Below, piece after piece: positions 16,026-24,112 of a DNA stretch of 64,000 bases. Within the stretch, counting starts at the first letter, position 1. The number at the start of each line of letters is the position of its first letter. The position numbers were made by a program, and so were the translations under genes. Source of the stretch: Streptomyces sp. NBC_00223 (GTDB taxonomy: Bacteria; Actinomycetota; Actinomycetes; Streptomycetales; Streptomycetaceae); NCBI RefSeq assembly GCF_036199905.1, contig NZ_CP108109.1:434001-498000 (forward strand), given 5' to 3'. The notes below the pieces were generated by a model. The model saw nothing but the letters and a program-made list of their open reading frames with translations. It ran no database searches and had not been told where the DNA came from.

Positions 16026-16389
16026 CCGGCCCTCAGCTTCTCCAACTCATCCTCAGGAGTCCTGTACCGCCGGGGGTCGATCCACTCCATGACGTGCCTC
16101 CTGTCGGAACGACCAGGCCACCCATACGGCGGCGCGGCGGCGGGCGCGAGGCCGCTCCCGGGCTTCGGCGGGCGGGGAATCGGCCTGCGCCCGGCAGGAC
16201 CCGCAGGTCGCGCACGACAAAGCTCGCGATCCGACAGCCGGAGAGCATACGAGGCAGGATAAGGAGCATGAGCGAGCCCACTCGGACGTACTCGATCACC
16301 ATGCCACGCCGCAAGCCCCGCGCCGTCCCCGGCAGCGGCCTCCCCGTCGGGAGGCGGCCATCGTCCACGAGTTTCGGAACCACATCCTC
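16026..16389. other. intergenic region with duplicated antitoxin leader
   Basis: No intact gene. The 66 bases at 16243-16308 copy the toxin-antitoxin leader (separate entry). From the copied ATG at 16268 a chimeric frame reads MSEPTRTYSITMPRRKPRAV and then loses any family similarity. Confidence 0.45.
16243..16308 (+). repeat. copy of the antitoxin leader and first codons (6166-6231)
   Basis: 62 of 66 bases match 6166-6231: the promoter-proximal gagcatacgag, the ribosome binding site, the ATG and 13 codons (MSEPTxxYSITMP). Similarity stops abruptly on both sides. This is either a relic of a second toxin-antitoxin operon or a segment moved by recombination. Confidence 0.75.
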
Positions 16390-17709
16390 ATGCTGCAGGC
16401 AGTTTTCGCTGGACACGGACGCTTCGTCGTCTTGGCTCTCTTACTTGTCGTCATCGTCATGGCTGCAACGTATATTTGGGCACGCCGACATTGTTCTCGG
16501 ACCTTGACCACCACCGGTCTGACGGGGAGTTTATCCGCGGTCCTTCTGCTGACCTTCTGGGGATCGGGGAGCGGATACGTAGGGAATTGCACGGTCAACC
16601 GGCAGATCAGCGAGGCGTTTCTCAACGATCAGGGTCTGCTGAACGTTGCCCTGTTTGTTCCGCTCGGGTTCTTCGGTGTCCTCGCGCTGCGTCAGCCGCT
16701 CGCCGTCATCATCGGCAGCAGCGCCCTGAGCCTCACCATCGAGATCGTCCAGGCGACCGTGCCCGCGGTGGCGCGTACGTGTGACAGTTCGGACTGGGTC
16801 GCCAACTCCGCCGGAGGGCTGATCGGCGCCGCTGTCGGCTGGGGCCTGGTCCGGGCAGGGGCCGGCCACCGAATTCCGGCATGGACAGGAAACCCCCGTC
16901 CCTTGGTGTGGGGGCTGGCCGGCACACTTGCCGCAAACGCCGCCGCAGGCGCTCTGCTGGTGACTCCTGTTTTCATGGACTCGACGAGCGTTCAGTACGG
17001 GAGCAGCGCGATGCGCGAAGCGGTCGAGGCCCGGGTGCGTGAGGCATTCGGAGAGGGCGTCGGCGTGGGACGTGTGCAGTACGTCAGTTCCGGGAAATTC
17101 GTCGTCGCGTCTGTCGGAAAGGGGTCACTTCAACTGGCGTGGCCCGACAACGGACAATTCAGTGCCAGCTTTCCCCCGTACCAGTCAGGCGTCGACCCCT
17201 CCGCCGTGGGGTCGATATCCGTCACCGAAGGACTCTCCGCGCCGAGAAACGAGCAGGATGCCCGGAAGATCGCCACACAGTACGTTCGAGAGCACTTCCC
17301 ATGGGCTCTGCCCGGGTCCAAGATCGCCGGCTATCCGGTGGCTGACGGCCGCCTCGGTTGGAGTGTGAGCTGGCGCCGGACCGTCAAGGGAGTGCTCATG
17401 CCGATGCGCCTCGATGTGGAGATCGACCGGCGTGGAAACCTCTCCCAACTTCTCGTCCGTGAAGTCGCGGACCCGGCCCTTCCCACTCCCCCGAAGCTCA
17501 CGGAAGCTCAGGCGCAAGACGCGGCCCGGCACAGTCCGCGCGTTCCGCCGGACGTCACGATCGGCAAAGGGACGCTCGCCATGGTGAGCGTCGACGGGAG
17601 TTGGCGCGCCGCGTGGCTCTTCCCCACGGGTATCGGCAGCGATGCCGGTCCCGTTGTCGGAATCGACGCGGTGACAGGTGAGTTCACTCCGCCTCAGGCG
17701 CAGGGCTGA
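16390..17709 (+). CDS. VanZ-like membrane protein with C-terminal extracellular domain
   Basis: A 439-residue protein. Residues 1-160 form a VanZ-like membrane domain with helices at about 10-28, 45-60, 85-100, 105-125 and 140-150; the diagnostic pieces are LLNVALFVPLGFFGVLALRQ, SLTIEIVQATV and CDSSDWVANSAGGLIGAAVG. Another helix (LVWGLAGTLAANAAAGALLV) leads to about 240 residues outside the membrane with PepSY-like stretches (DARKIATQYVREHFPW). VanZ confers low-level teicoplanin resistance in enterococci; actinobacterial homologues have no known role. Isolated gene; its upstream region carries the antitoxin-leader copy. Confidence 0.8.
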   Translation: MLQAVFAGHGRFVVLALLLVVIVMAATYIWARRHCSRTLTTTGLTGSLSAVLLLTFWGSGSGYVGNCTVNRQISEAFLNDQGLLNVALFVPLGFFGVLALRQPLAVIIGSSALSLTIEIVQATVPAVARTCDSSDWVANSAGGLIGAAVGWGLVRAGAGHRIPAWTGNPRPLVWGLAGTLAANAAAGALLVTPVFMDSTSVQYGSSAMREAVEARVREAFGEGVGVGRVQYVSSGKFVVASVGKGSLQLAWPDNGQFSASFPPYQSGVDPSAVGSISVTEGLSAPRNEQDARKIATQYVREHFPWALPGSKIAGYPVADGRLGWSVSWRRTVKGVLMPMRLDVEIDRRGNLSQLLVREVADPALPTPPKLTEAQAQDAARHSPRVPPDVTIGKGTLAMVSVDGSWRAAWLFPTGIGSDAGPVVGIDAVTGEFTPPQAQG

Positions 17710-17925
17710 GACAGATCCCCGGCCGACCCGCCGTGTCCCTGTCGAGCGTGACCGATCAACCCTCCTGCGAGTGGGCCCACTCGATGAGGGAGGCCGCGAC
17801 GTTGCGGCGGCGCGACGAGTGGCCGGTCGTGCCAGGTCGCGTGCCGCGAGCGGTGGCCGGTTCGCGGCCGGACAGGCCGGCCGCGGTGACGGACCACGTG
17901 GGACGCGGTGGGTGTGGGGTCGGGG

Positions 17926-18138
17926 TCAGAGTGGGAAGTGGCCGGACTTCAGGGCGGTGAGGAAGGTGGACCAGGTCGGCGTCGGGAAGAGCAACGCCGG
18001 GCCCTCGGGGTTCTTGCTGTCGCGGACCGGGGCGACGCCGGAGATGCCCACGCCGACCTCGACGCAGTCGCCCCCGTTGGGGCCGCTGTAGCTGGACTTA
18101 CGCCATGCCGCTACCGGCAAGTTGCTGGCCGAAGTCAT
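17926..18138 (-). CDS. DUF397 protein
   Basis: A 70-residue DUF397 protein with the family signature AAWRKSSYSGPNGGDCVEV and the C-terminal PTPTWSTFLTALKSGHFPL. DUF397 proteins are small partners of DUF5753 helix-turn-helix regulators and belong to the developmental BldB/WhiJ-type systems of Streptomyces. Start codon overlaps the stop of the regulator gene upstream (TGATG), so the two are co-translated. Confidence 0.92.
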   Translation of the reverse strand: MTSASNLPVAAWRKSSYSGPNGGDCVEVGVGISGVAPVRDSKNPEGPALLFPTPTWSTFLTALKSGHFPL

Positions 18139-18971
18139 CAGTTCAGTTCCTTCATGACGGTGTGGATCAGATCAACCGACGCGCTCGGGGACAGAGCCAC
18201 GGCTTGAAGGAGATCATAGGTGCGCAGTGCGGCCTTCACGACCTCCGGATCGGCCAGGATCTGACCCTGCGCGAACCCGTCGACGTACAGCACGTCCGGG
18301 CCCTCTTCCATCGTCAGAGCGGAGAACGGACCCCCCAATCCCGCGTGGGCGCCCGCCCCGTACGGCACCACCTGGATCAGCGTGCTCGGCTTCTCGGACT
18401 CCTCGATCAGCCTGGCCAGTTGCCCGGCGAACGCCTTGGACGGCGCCACCTGTCGACGCAGCACGTTCTCGTCCAGTACCGCCCACAGGTCCGGCGGGGT
18501 GTCCCGGGTGAGGATGCGCTGCCGTTCCATTCGGGCGGTCAGCAGCACCTCGACGCGCTCAGCGGTCAGGCGGCCGCAGGACAGTACGGCCCGCGCGTAG
18601 TCCTCCGTCTGCAACAGGCCAGGTACGAGCTGCACTTGGAAGGACCTGATCGCCGTCGCCGCTTCCTCCAGCACGACCCACGGCCGGAACCATGTCGGGT
18701 ACGCGTGCTTGATGACGAGTTGCCACAACCGCTCGAAGCGCCCGTACGAGTGCGGGAACGCGCGGTCGCACGACTCGGCGAAGTAGAGCGTGGGGACGCG
18801 CTCGCCGACCTCGATCTTGGCGACCAGCGAGTAGCCGCAGTGGGCGTGCGTGCCCAACTCGGCGCGCGACATGCCCACACGCTCACGCGCGAGCCGCACT
18901 TCGTGGCCGAAGTGCTGGAGCGGAGAGGTGGTGGGGTCGAACAGATCCGTGGTCGCTTCTTCGACACTCAT
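18138..18971 (-). CDS. helix-turn-helix regulator with DUF5753 domain (WhiJ-like)
   Basis: A 277-residue protein: XRE helix-turn-helix at residues 15-75 (LQHFGHEVRLARERVGMSRA, LGTHAHCGYSLVAKIEVGER), followed by the DUF5753 ligand-binding-like domain (FQVQLVPGLLQTEDYARAVL to TYDLLQAVALSPSASVDLIH). It pairs with the DUF397 gene downstream and the divergent ATP-binding protein at 19098; such triads occur in many copies in Streptomyces and modulate development and antibiotic production. ATG at 18971 has AGGAG five bases upstream. Confidence 0.92.
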   Translation of the reverse strand: MSVEEATTDLFDPTTSPLQHFGHEVRLARERVGMSRAELGTHAHCGYSLVAKIEVGERVPTLYFAESCDRAFPHSYGRFERLWQLVIKHAYPTWFRPWVVLEEAATAIRSFQVQLVPGLLQTEDYARAVLSCGRLTAERVEVLLTARMERQRILTRDTPPDLWAVLDENVLRRQVAPSKAFAGQLARLIEESEKPSTLIQVVPYGAGAHAGLGGPFSALTMEEGPDVLYVDGFAQGQILADPEVVKAALRTYDLLQAVALSPSASVDLIHTVMKELN

Positions 18972-19097
18972 GCGTACTCCTGGGGTAGTGCTGGACCTGT
19001 GTTGCGGTCCCGGAGTGGGCTCTATCACTCCTTGCGGTCATGAGACAGCCTAGGAGTAGCCAAAGGGGCATGAGGCAAAAACGGCGAAAGGTCAGCC

Positions 19098-19601
19098 ATG
19101 GGAGCACCACCACCGACGCGGAACTGTCTTGACGAACTGGTGGTCTCGCGCTGGCCGAGCACCCCTCGTTCCGTCGCCCGCGCGCGTCATCACCTCCGTG
19201 ACGTGCTGCGGAGCTGGAATCTGTCCGAACTCTCGGACACGGCGGAGCTGGTGCTGACGGAACTCGCGACCAACGCGGTTGTCCACGGCAAGGTGCGGGG
19301 CCGTCAGATCGAGACGAAGTTCTTCCGGCGCGGGGGCGGCGTACGGATCGAGGTCCACGACGCCAGTTACGACCGGCCCGAGCGGCGTCGGCCGGCCGAA
19401 GAGGACGAGCAGGGAAGGGGGTTGGCGCTGGTGAACGCGTTGGTCGGGCCCGAGCAGTGGGGGGTCAGCGAGCGCGAGGGCGTCGGCAAGTCGGTGTGGG
19501 CGCAGGTGAATTCTGGCGGTTCGGACGGCTTTGGTACGTCGATCTGCGCTATGGACGTTGTTAGTACGGTTTCGGCGATCACTACGAGTGAGGGCGCGTA
19601 G
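19098..19601 (+). CDS. ATP-binding protein (anti-sigma-factor-like histidine kinase fold)
   Basis: A 167-residue GHKL ATPase of the RsbW-like class. The N box is ELVLTELATNAVVHG, the G1 region lies around IEVHDASYDRPERRRP, and the G2-like loop is EDEQGRGLALVNALV. Proteins of this type in Streptomyces are encoded next to DUF5753/DUF397 pairs and may act as anti-sigma or switch kinases. The C-terminal 30 residues after WAQVNSGG are not part of the domain. It is followed directly by the gene at 19604. ATG at 19098, AAGG upstream. Confidence 0.87.
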   Translation: MGAPPPTRNCLDELVVSRWPSTPRSVARARHHLRDVLRSWNLSELSDTAELVLTELATNAVVHGKVRGRQIETKFFRRGGGVRIEVHDASYDRPERRRPAEEDEQGRGLALVNALVGPEQWGVSEREGVGKSVWAQVNSGGSDGFGTSICAMDVVSTVSAITTSEGA

Positions 19602-19603
19602 TC

Positions 19604-20143
19604 GTGCGTAGCTCTGAACTTCACTGGCACACTTCGGTGGTCACGGGCATCGCGATACCGATGGAGCCGTGCGGGGTGTCGCCGCTGGTCGTGCGCGAAT
19701 GGCGATTCACGGCGCGGAGCATGGTGGCGGCGACGTTCGACGAACCCGACTACGCGCTGGCCTGGCTGGAAGCGACCCTTGACAACGTTCCTTCGGCGCA
19801 AGGGGACTTGAGGCCGGTGGAGCGGGCCGCGTACGCGCGGGAACGGCTCGCCCACTACCCGCCGGACGCACGCCCGGGGTGCTCGGCGAGCGGCTATCTC
19901 GTACCGGATCTCGTGGGGTGCCGCACGGAGCACGGGCCTGGGCGGGTGCCGCCTGAGTCGGTGTACGGGGTCGGGTCGGCGTACGGGTCCGGGTCCGGGT
20001 CCGCGCTCGGGTCGCCGTACGTGGCCGGGTCGCCGTACGCGGCGGGATCGGCGAACGCGGCGGGATCGCCGTACGGACGCGCGCAGGCGTTGCGCGAAAG
20101 CTCCTCGCCGTGGCGGGAGAAGAGGTTCGCCCCGCCGAGGTGA
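19604..20143 (+). CDS. hypothetical protein with Gly/Ser/Tyr-rich repeats
   Basis: A 179-residue protein starting with GTG two bases after the previous stop, hence an operon partner of the ATP-binding protein. Residues 1-100 look globular (HTSVVTGIAIPMEPCGVSPL, FDEPDYALAWLEATLDNVPS). Residues 115-165 are low complexity: repeated 'GSPYxAGS'-type units. I do not recognise a family. The repeats may vary in number between strains. Confidence 0.65.
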   Translation: MRSSELHWHTSVVTGIAIPMEPCGVSPLVVREWRFTARSMVAATFDEPDYALAWLEATLDNVPSAQGDLRPVERAAYARERLAHYPPDARPGCSASGYLVPDLVGCRTEHGPGRVPPESVYGVGSAYGSGSGSALGSPYVAGSPYAAGSANAAGSPYGRAQALRESSSPWREKRFAPPR

Positions 20144-20210
20144 GGGGGTCTCCTCCGGCTTGACTCGACGGCTGCCCCCGTGGCCGTCGTGCGGAGAGGC
20201 CCGCTTGGGA

Positions 20211-20246
20211 CCGTTCCTCCTGTCCACCGGTGGGCAGGAGGGACGG
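20211..20246 (+). terminator. quasi-palindromic hairpin after the plus-strand operon
   Basis: A 36-base near-palindrome centred on ACCGGT, with G-T pairs but no bulges, about 70 bases beyond the stop at 20143. It is a plausible terminator for the 19098-20143 operon. Confidence 0.6.
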
Positions 20247-20301
20247 TTCCGTCGTATCCGCGTCAGGAGTCGTGGCGGGGGCGGGGGCTTCGCGTACAAC
20301 G

Positions 20302-20340
20302 CGTTTCTCCGCCCGCCGGTGGACGGCGGGCGGAGAAACG
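20302..20340 (-). terminator. 16-bp perfect hairpin between converging genes
   Basis: Arms 20302-20317 and 20325-20340 are perfectly complementary (outer part CGTTTCTCC) with a seven-base loop. It lies 70 bases past the stop of the minus-strand gene at 20411. Confidence 0.75.
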
Positions 20341-20410
20341 GAGGGCGGTTCACGGAAGAGGCTCCGCCCTTGTGCCACGCCTTCGCGGCACGCCTTGTGG
20401 CAAGCGGGGG

Positions 20411-20881
20411 TCAGTGCACTGTGACCTTGACCGTCGGGGAGTGGGCCTTGCCGTCCTTCACCCGGAGGTGCTGCGTTCCCTTGCTGGAGAACTTGGTGGT
20501 CAGCGAGTAGAGGCCACCCACCTTCACGGTGGTCTTGGCCTTGAGCGAGGTCCACTTGTTGTTGACCTTGTGCTGGAGCTGGACCGTGCTTCCCTCGGGC
20601 AGATTCTTGGTCGTGCCGCTCACGGTGACGATGGTGTTCACTATCGTCGTGGTGGGGATGACCTTGATCGTGATCTTCGGGTGTGTACTCGCGGTCGAGC
20701 TCGTGCTCGGGCTGGCGCTCGGGCTTGAGGTCGACGTGGCCGCCGAGATCGCGGTTCCGGAGTGCTGCGTGGGCGCCGACGCGAACGCCACGCCGCTTGC
20801 CGCACCGCCGGCTACCAGTGCCGTGGTCAGGGCACCTACAGTGAACCCGCGTCCCCAGTGATTACGGAACGTACCGGTCAT
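20411..20881 (-). CDS. secreted protein with Ser/Thr linker and Ig-like domain
   Basis: A 156-residue protein: Sec or Tat-like signal (MTGTFRNHWGRGFTVGALTT, then a hydrophobic run to VAFASA), a Ser/Thr/Pro linker (residues 40-65), and an all-beta domain of about 90 residues (ITIKVIPTTTIVNTIVTVSG, VQLQHKVNNKWTSLKAKTTV, GTQHLRVKDGKAHSPTVKVT). The strand pattern looks like an Ig- or Big-type domain common in surface proteins. No cysteine or enzyme motif. The ATG at 20881 has AGGAG six bases upstream. Confidence 0.75.
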   Translation of the reverse strand: MTGTFRNHWGRGFTVGALTTALVAGGAASGVAFASAPTQHSGTAISAATSTSSPSASPSTSSTASTHPKITIKVIPTTTIVNTIVTVSGTTKNLPEGSTVQLQHKVNNKWTSLKAKTTVKVGGLYSLTTKFSSKGTQHLRVKDGKAHSPTVKVTVH

Positions 20882-21139
20882 AGTGGACTCCTGTTTGTTG
20901 ACTCATCCCCTTTAGGGGCATTTCGACCCTTTTTCGACGTTACGAGTGAGGGTTGGCTTCCGCCACTGGAGGGGGTGGGGGCGCGGGGGCGGGTGTGCGC
21001 CGTGGCGCGTTTGCGACGGCGTGCCCTCCGGGCCTGCGGAGGGGGGCGCGGCGCGCGAGGCGGCCCTGCGGGGGCGGCGGGGTGACGTACGGGACGAGGG
21101 GACGCCCGGGCCGCGTACGGGCTGGGCCGGTGGGAGACG

Positions 21140-21859
21140 CTAGCGCGTGGTGAATGCGCCGCCGTTGACGTGGATGGTTTGGCCGGTGATGTGTGCGGCG
21201 CCGGGGGACGTGAGGAAGTAGGCGGTCTCGGTGATGTCGTCCGGGGTGCCCGGCCGCTTGTTGTGGGTCTCCTGGACGAGTGCGTCGTGGCGTTCGTCCG
21301 TCATCTGCCCGCGGAAGAAGTCGGTGCCCGCGATGTAGCCGGCCGAGATGACGTTGCAGGTGATACCGCGTGGGCCGAGTTCGTGGGAGAGCGAGGCGTT
21401 CCAGGCGGCGAGGGCGGCCTTGGCCGTGCCGTAGGAGCCGCCGCGCCGCTCGGCTCCGATCGAGCCGATGCTGACGACCGAGCCGCCGGGGGCAAGCTTG
21501 TCCTGCACCGAGGCGGTGGTCAGGACCGCGCCGAGCAGATTCCGGGCCAGGCTGTCCTGCCACTGGGCGAGCAGCGACTCCAGGGGCGGGACGTCGGTGG
21601 GTGCCGCGTCGGGCAGGCCACCGGCCGCGTTGACGAGCACGTCGAGGGTTCCGCCGAGTCGGGCGCTCAGCGCGGCGACCTGCCCGGGGTGGGTCGCGTC
21701 GCAGACGACGCCGCGCACGCCCAACTCCTTCGCGGTCCGCTCGACGGTGTCGGCGTGGCGTCCGGTGATGTAGACCTCGGCCCGGTCGGCGGCGAACCGC
21801 GCGGCGATGGCGCGGCCGATGCCGCTGGTGGCTCCGGTGACGAGCACGATGCGGGTCAA
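21140..21859 (-). CDS. SDR family oxidoreductase
   Basis: A 239-residue classical short-chain dehydrogenase: NAD(P) motif VTGATSGIGRAIA (7-19), NAAGG (about 93), catalytic Ser in VVSIGSIGAE and the Y-x-x-x-K motif YGTAKAALAAWN, C-terminal ITGQTIHVNGGAFTTR. It reduces or oxidises an unknown carbonyl or alcohol substrate; the closest style is 3-oxoacyl-ACP reductase-like. It is transcribed away from a MarR gene with a palindrome between them, so MarR control is likely. Confidence 0.9.
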   Translation of the reverse strand: MTRIVLVTGATSGIGRAIAARFAADRAEVYITGRHADTVERTAKELGVRGVVCDATHPGQVAALSARLGGTLDVLVNAAGGLPDAAPTDVPPLESLLAQWQDSLARNLLGAVLTTASVQDKLAPGGSVVSIGSIGAERRGGSYGTAKAALAAWNASLSHELGPRGITCNVISAGYIAGTDFFRGQMTDERHDALVQETHNKRPGTPDDITETAYFLTSPGAAHITGQTIHVNGGAFTTR

Positions 21860-21878
21860 GGTTCCTCCTGGCTGCTAC

Positions 21879-21892
21879 GTTTAGACCTAAAC
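21879..21892. promoter_or_regulatory. GTTTAG-N2-CTAAAC palindrome, probable MarR operator
   Basis: A perfect inverted repeat in the 61-base gap between the divergent SDR and MarR starts. It is A+T-rich in G+C-rich surroundings, as many MarR operators and their overlapping promoters are. Confidence 0.65.
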
Positions 21893-21920
21893 ATAACCGA
21901 CGCCGACAGGGGTTCACACC

Positions 21921-22502
21921 GTGGTTGACACCGTTCCGGCAACGGGGGACGCCGCTGTCCCGTACGGCGGGGTGGGGGACGCCGCCGTCCCCCACCCCTA
22001 CCCCGCGGCTCGGATCGCGGCGGCCTGGCGACGGGAACGGCCGGGCACCCCGACCGACTCGATCGAGATCGTGACGCCCATCTGGCGCCTGGCGAAACTG
22101 TTCGCGGACGACCGCAACCGGGTCCTGCGCGCGGCGGGGATCGACGCGGCCACCCTCGACCTGCTGTCCGTCATCCGCCGCTCCGGGCCGCCGTACTCGC
22201 TCAGCACCCGCGAGATCGCCCAACGGACGCTGGTGACCGCCGGCGCCGTCTCCCAGCGCGTCGCACGGGCCGAACGCGACGGACTCGTACGGCGAGGACC
22301 GGGAACGACCGGGCGGCGAACCGTACTTGTCTCGCTTACGGACGAAGGGCACGCCCTCATCGAGCGTTCCGTCGACGCGGTGCTCGGCCGCGAAGCCTCA
22401 CTCGTCAGCGGCCTGTCCGAAGCCGAACGCGCCGCGCTCATGGCGTTGTTGGACAAGCTGATGAGCGATGTCAGGCACCGTACATCGGACTCCGGGAGTT
22501 GA
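21921..22502 (+). CDS. MarR family transcriptional regulator
   Basis: A 193-residue protein whose winged helix is intact: DLLSVIRRSGPPYSLSTREI, AQRTLVTAGAVSQRVARAER as recognition helix, and the wing DGLVRRGPGTTGRRTVLVSL. Flanking helices form the dimer interface. The first 50 residues are a disordered extension with a repeated 'GDAAVP' unit. Divergent from the SDR gene with a shared palindrome; likely represses itself and the SDR until a ligand binds. GTG at 21921, AGGGG upstream. Confidence 0.88.
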   Translation: MVDTVPATGDAAVPYGGVGDAAVPHPYPAARIAAAWRRERPGTPTDSIEIVTPIWRLAKLFADDRNRVLRAAGIDAATLDLLSVIRRSGPPYSLSTREIAQRTLVTAGAVSQRVARAERDGLVRRGPGTTGRRTVLVSLTDEGHALIERSVDAVLGREASLVSGLSEAERAALMALLDKLMSDVRHRTSDSGS

Positions 22503-22587
22503 GCCGCGCCCCCGGGGTCTGGGTGGTTGCTCAGGGGGTGGAGCGGGGAGCTGTCATTCCTGACCTGCGCGAGAGGAATTCGGGATC

Positions 22588-23127
22588 ATGCGGCGGTACG
22601 TGCTGACCGGTACGCCGGGGGCGGGCAAGACGTCCATCCTGCGGGGCCTGGCCCAACTCGGCTACGGAGTCGTCGAGGAGGCCGCGACGGCGGTCATCGC
22701 GCGGGCCCAGACCGGGGGCGAGGACGAGCCCTGGAGGCGGGCGTCCTTCATCGACGACATCGTCGCCCTCCAGCGGAACTGGCAGGTGGCGGCCACCAAC
22801 TCCGTTACGGTGTTCGACCGTTCACCGGTCTGCACGCACGCCCTCGCCACGTACCTGGGGTGGCCCGTCTCCCCCGCGCTGGCCGCCGAGCTGGAACGGA
22901 TCACCTCCGAAGGCGTCTACGAGCGGCAGGTCCTCTTCGTCCGCAACCTCGGCTTCTGCGAACCGACTTCGGCCCGGCGGATCAGTTTCGAGGAATCGCT
23001 CGCCTTCGAGAAGATCCACGAGGAGAGCTATCGGACGTTCGGATACGAGTTGATCGACGTCCCGGCCGGGGAACTGAACCGCCGTGTGAGTGTGGTCAGT
23101 TCGCTGATCGCGGGTGCCGGTTCGTGA
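22588..23127 (+). CDS. P-loop ATP/GTP-binding protein (intact copy)
   Basis: A 179-residue protein with Walker A TGTPGAGKTS (8-17) at its very start and a hhhhD motif in VTVFDRSPVC (about 75). The overall layout (YGVVEEAATAVIARAQTGGE, C-terminal GYELIDVPAGELNRRVSVVS) matches the 'predicted ATPase' COG3911 group, small kinase-like P-loop proteins of unknown substrate. A second, damaged copy lies at 27101-27423. ATG at 22588 with AGGA upstream. Confidence 0.82.
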   Translation: MRRYVLTGTPGAGKTSILRGLAQLGYGVVEEAATAVIARAQTGGEDEPWRRASFIDDIVALQRNWQVAATNSVTVFDRSPVCTHALATYLGWPVSPALAAELERITSEGVYERQVLFVRNLGFCEPTSARRISFEESLAFEKIHEESYRTFGYELIDVPAGELNRRVSVVSSLIAGAGS

Positions 23128-23218
23128 CGGGCTTTTTGCCGTGGACCGGCCGCCGGGGCCGTACCGTACCGCCGCGTGCCGCCGGGCGCGGCGACGTCGC
23201 GTCGATAGGATCGCGGCC

Positions 23219-23959
23219 ATGACGGCACCTGAACCGACCATCGTCGCGACCTCCGGCGGGCACCGGGCCGGGAGACGTACGAGGGTCGAGTTCGACGCTC
23301 TCGTGCATCACGCCGTCGACCTCTCCGGGGCGCACGGTCGGCGTCCGCGCGTCATGTACGTCGGGACCGCGATCGGGGACGCCGAGCACTTCACGGCCCG
23401 TATGACGGAGGCCGCGCGGGTGGCGGGGTTCGACCTGACGCCGCTGGAGCTGTTCCCCATGCCCAACGTCGAGGACGTCGAGGGCGCGGTGCTCGACCAG
23501 GACGTCGTGTGGGTCATGGGCGGCTCGGTGGCGAACCTGCTCGCCGTCTGGCGCGTCCACGGCCTGGACGCGATCCTGCGCCGCGCCTGGCAGGCCGGGG
23601 TCGTGCTGAGCGGGGTCAGCGCGGGGTCCATCTGCTGGTTCGAGGGCGGGACGACCGACTCGTTCGGGCCGGAACTGCGGCCGCTGACGAACGCGCTCGG
23701 CTTCCTGCCGTACGGCAACGGCGTGCACTACGACGTGGACAGGGGCCGACGGCCGCTGATCCACCGCCTCGTCGCGGACGGGACCTTGCCCACGTCCCAC
23801 TGCACCGACGACGGGGTCGGACTGGTCTACCGGGGAACGGAGTTGGTCGAGGCGGTGACGGAGATCCCGGGCAAGGCCGCGTATCTCGTCACGCGCGAGG
23901 GCGAGCGGGCGGTCGAAGTACGCGTCGAGCCCCGGAAGTTGCGGGCAGCGCCGCGCTGA
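23219..23959 (+). CDS. peptidase E-like serine peptidase (family S51)
   Basis: A 246-residue protein of the class I glutaminase-like fold. VVWVMGGSVANLLAVWRVHG carries the glycine-rich turn and the nucleophile lies in VLSGVSAGSICWF (S134). The C-terminal SHCTDDGVGLVYRG region supplies further active-site residues. S51 peptidases cleave N-terminal Asp-X dipeptides or related substrates in the cytoplasm. The ATG at 23219 was chosen by alignment to the family start (PTIVATSGGHR); the frame opens earlier. A second S51 gene is at 44845. Confidence 0.87.
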   Translation: MTAPEPTIVATSGGHRAGRRTRVEFDALVHHAVDLSGAHGRRPRVMYVGTAIGDAEHFTARMTEAARVAGFDLTPLELFPMPNVEDVEGAVLDQDVVWVMGGSVANLLAVWRVHGLDAILRRAWQAGVVLSGVSAGSICWFEGGTTDSFGPELRPLTNALGFLPYGNGVHYDVDRGRRPLIHRLVADGTLPTSHCTDDGVGLVYRGTELVEAVTEIPGKAAYLVTREGERAVEVRVEPRKLRAAPR

Positions 23960-24112
23960 TTCGTCGGGGCCGGGTGGGGCGGGGGTGGTTCACCGGGCGC
24001 GGGGCGGGTGCGGGGCGGGGGTCGTTCACCGCGTGCGGGGCGGGTGCGTAAGGTACCAGCGGTCCCGGTCGTGAAGACGGCGCGGCCGGGGGCCTCGGAA
24101 CGGGGGTGCGGG

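Noticed and set aside
19970..20100. Repetitive DNA as a mobile or regulatory repeat
   Set aside because: It is the in-frame coding sequence for Gly/Ser/Tyr-rich repeats in the gene at 19604.
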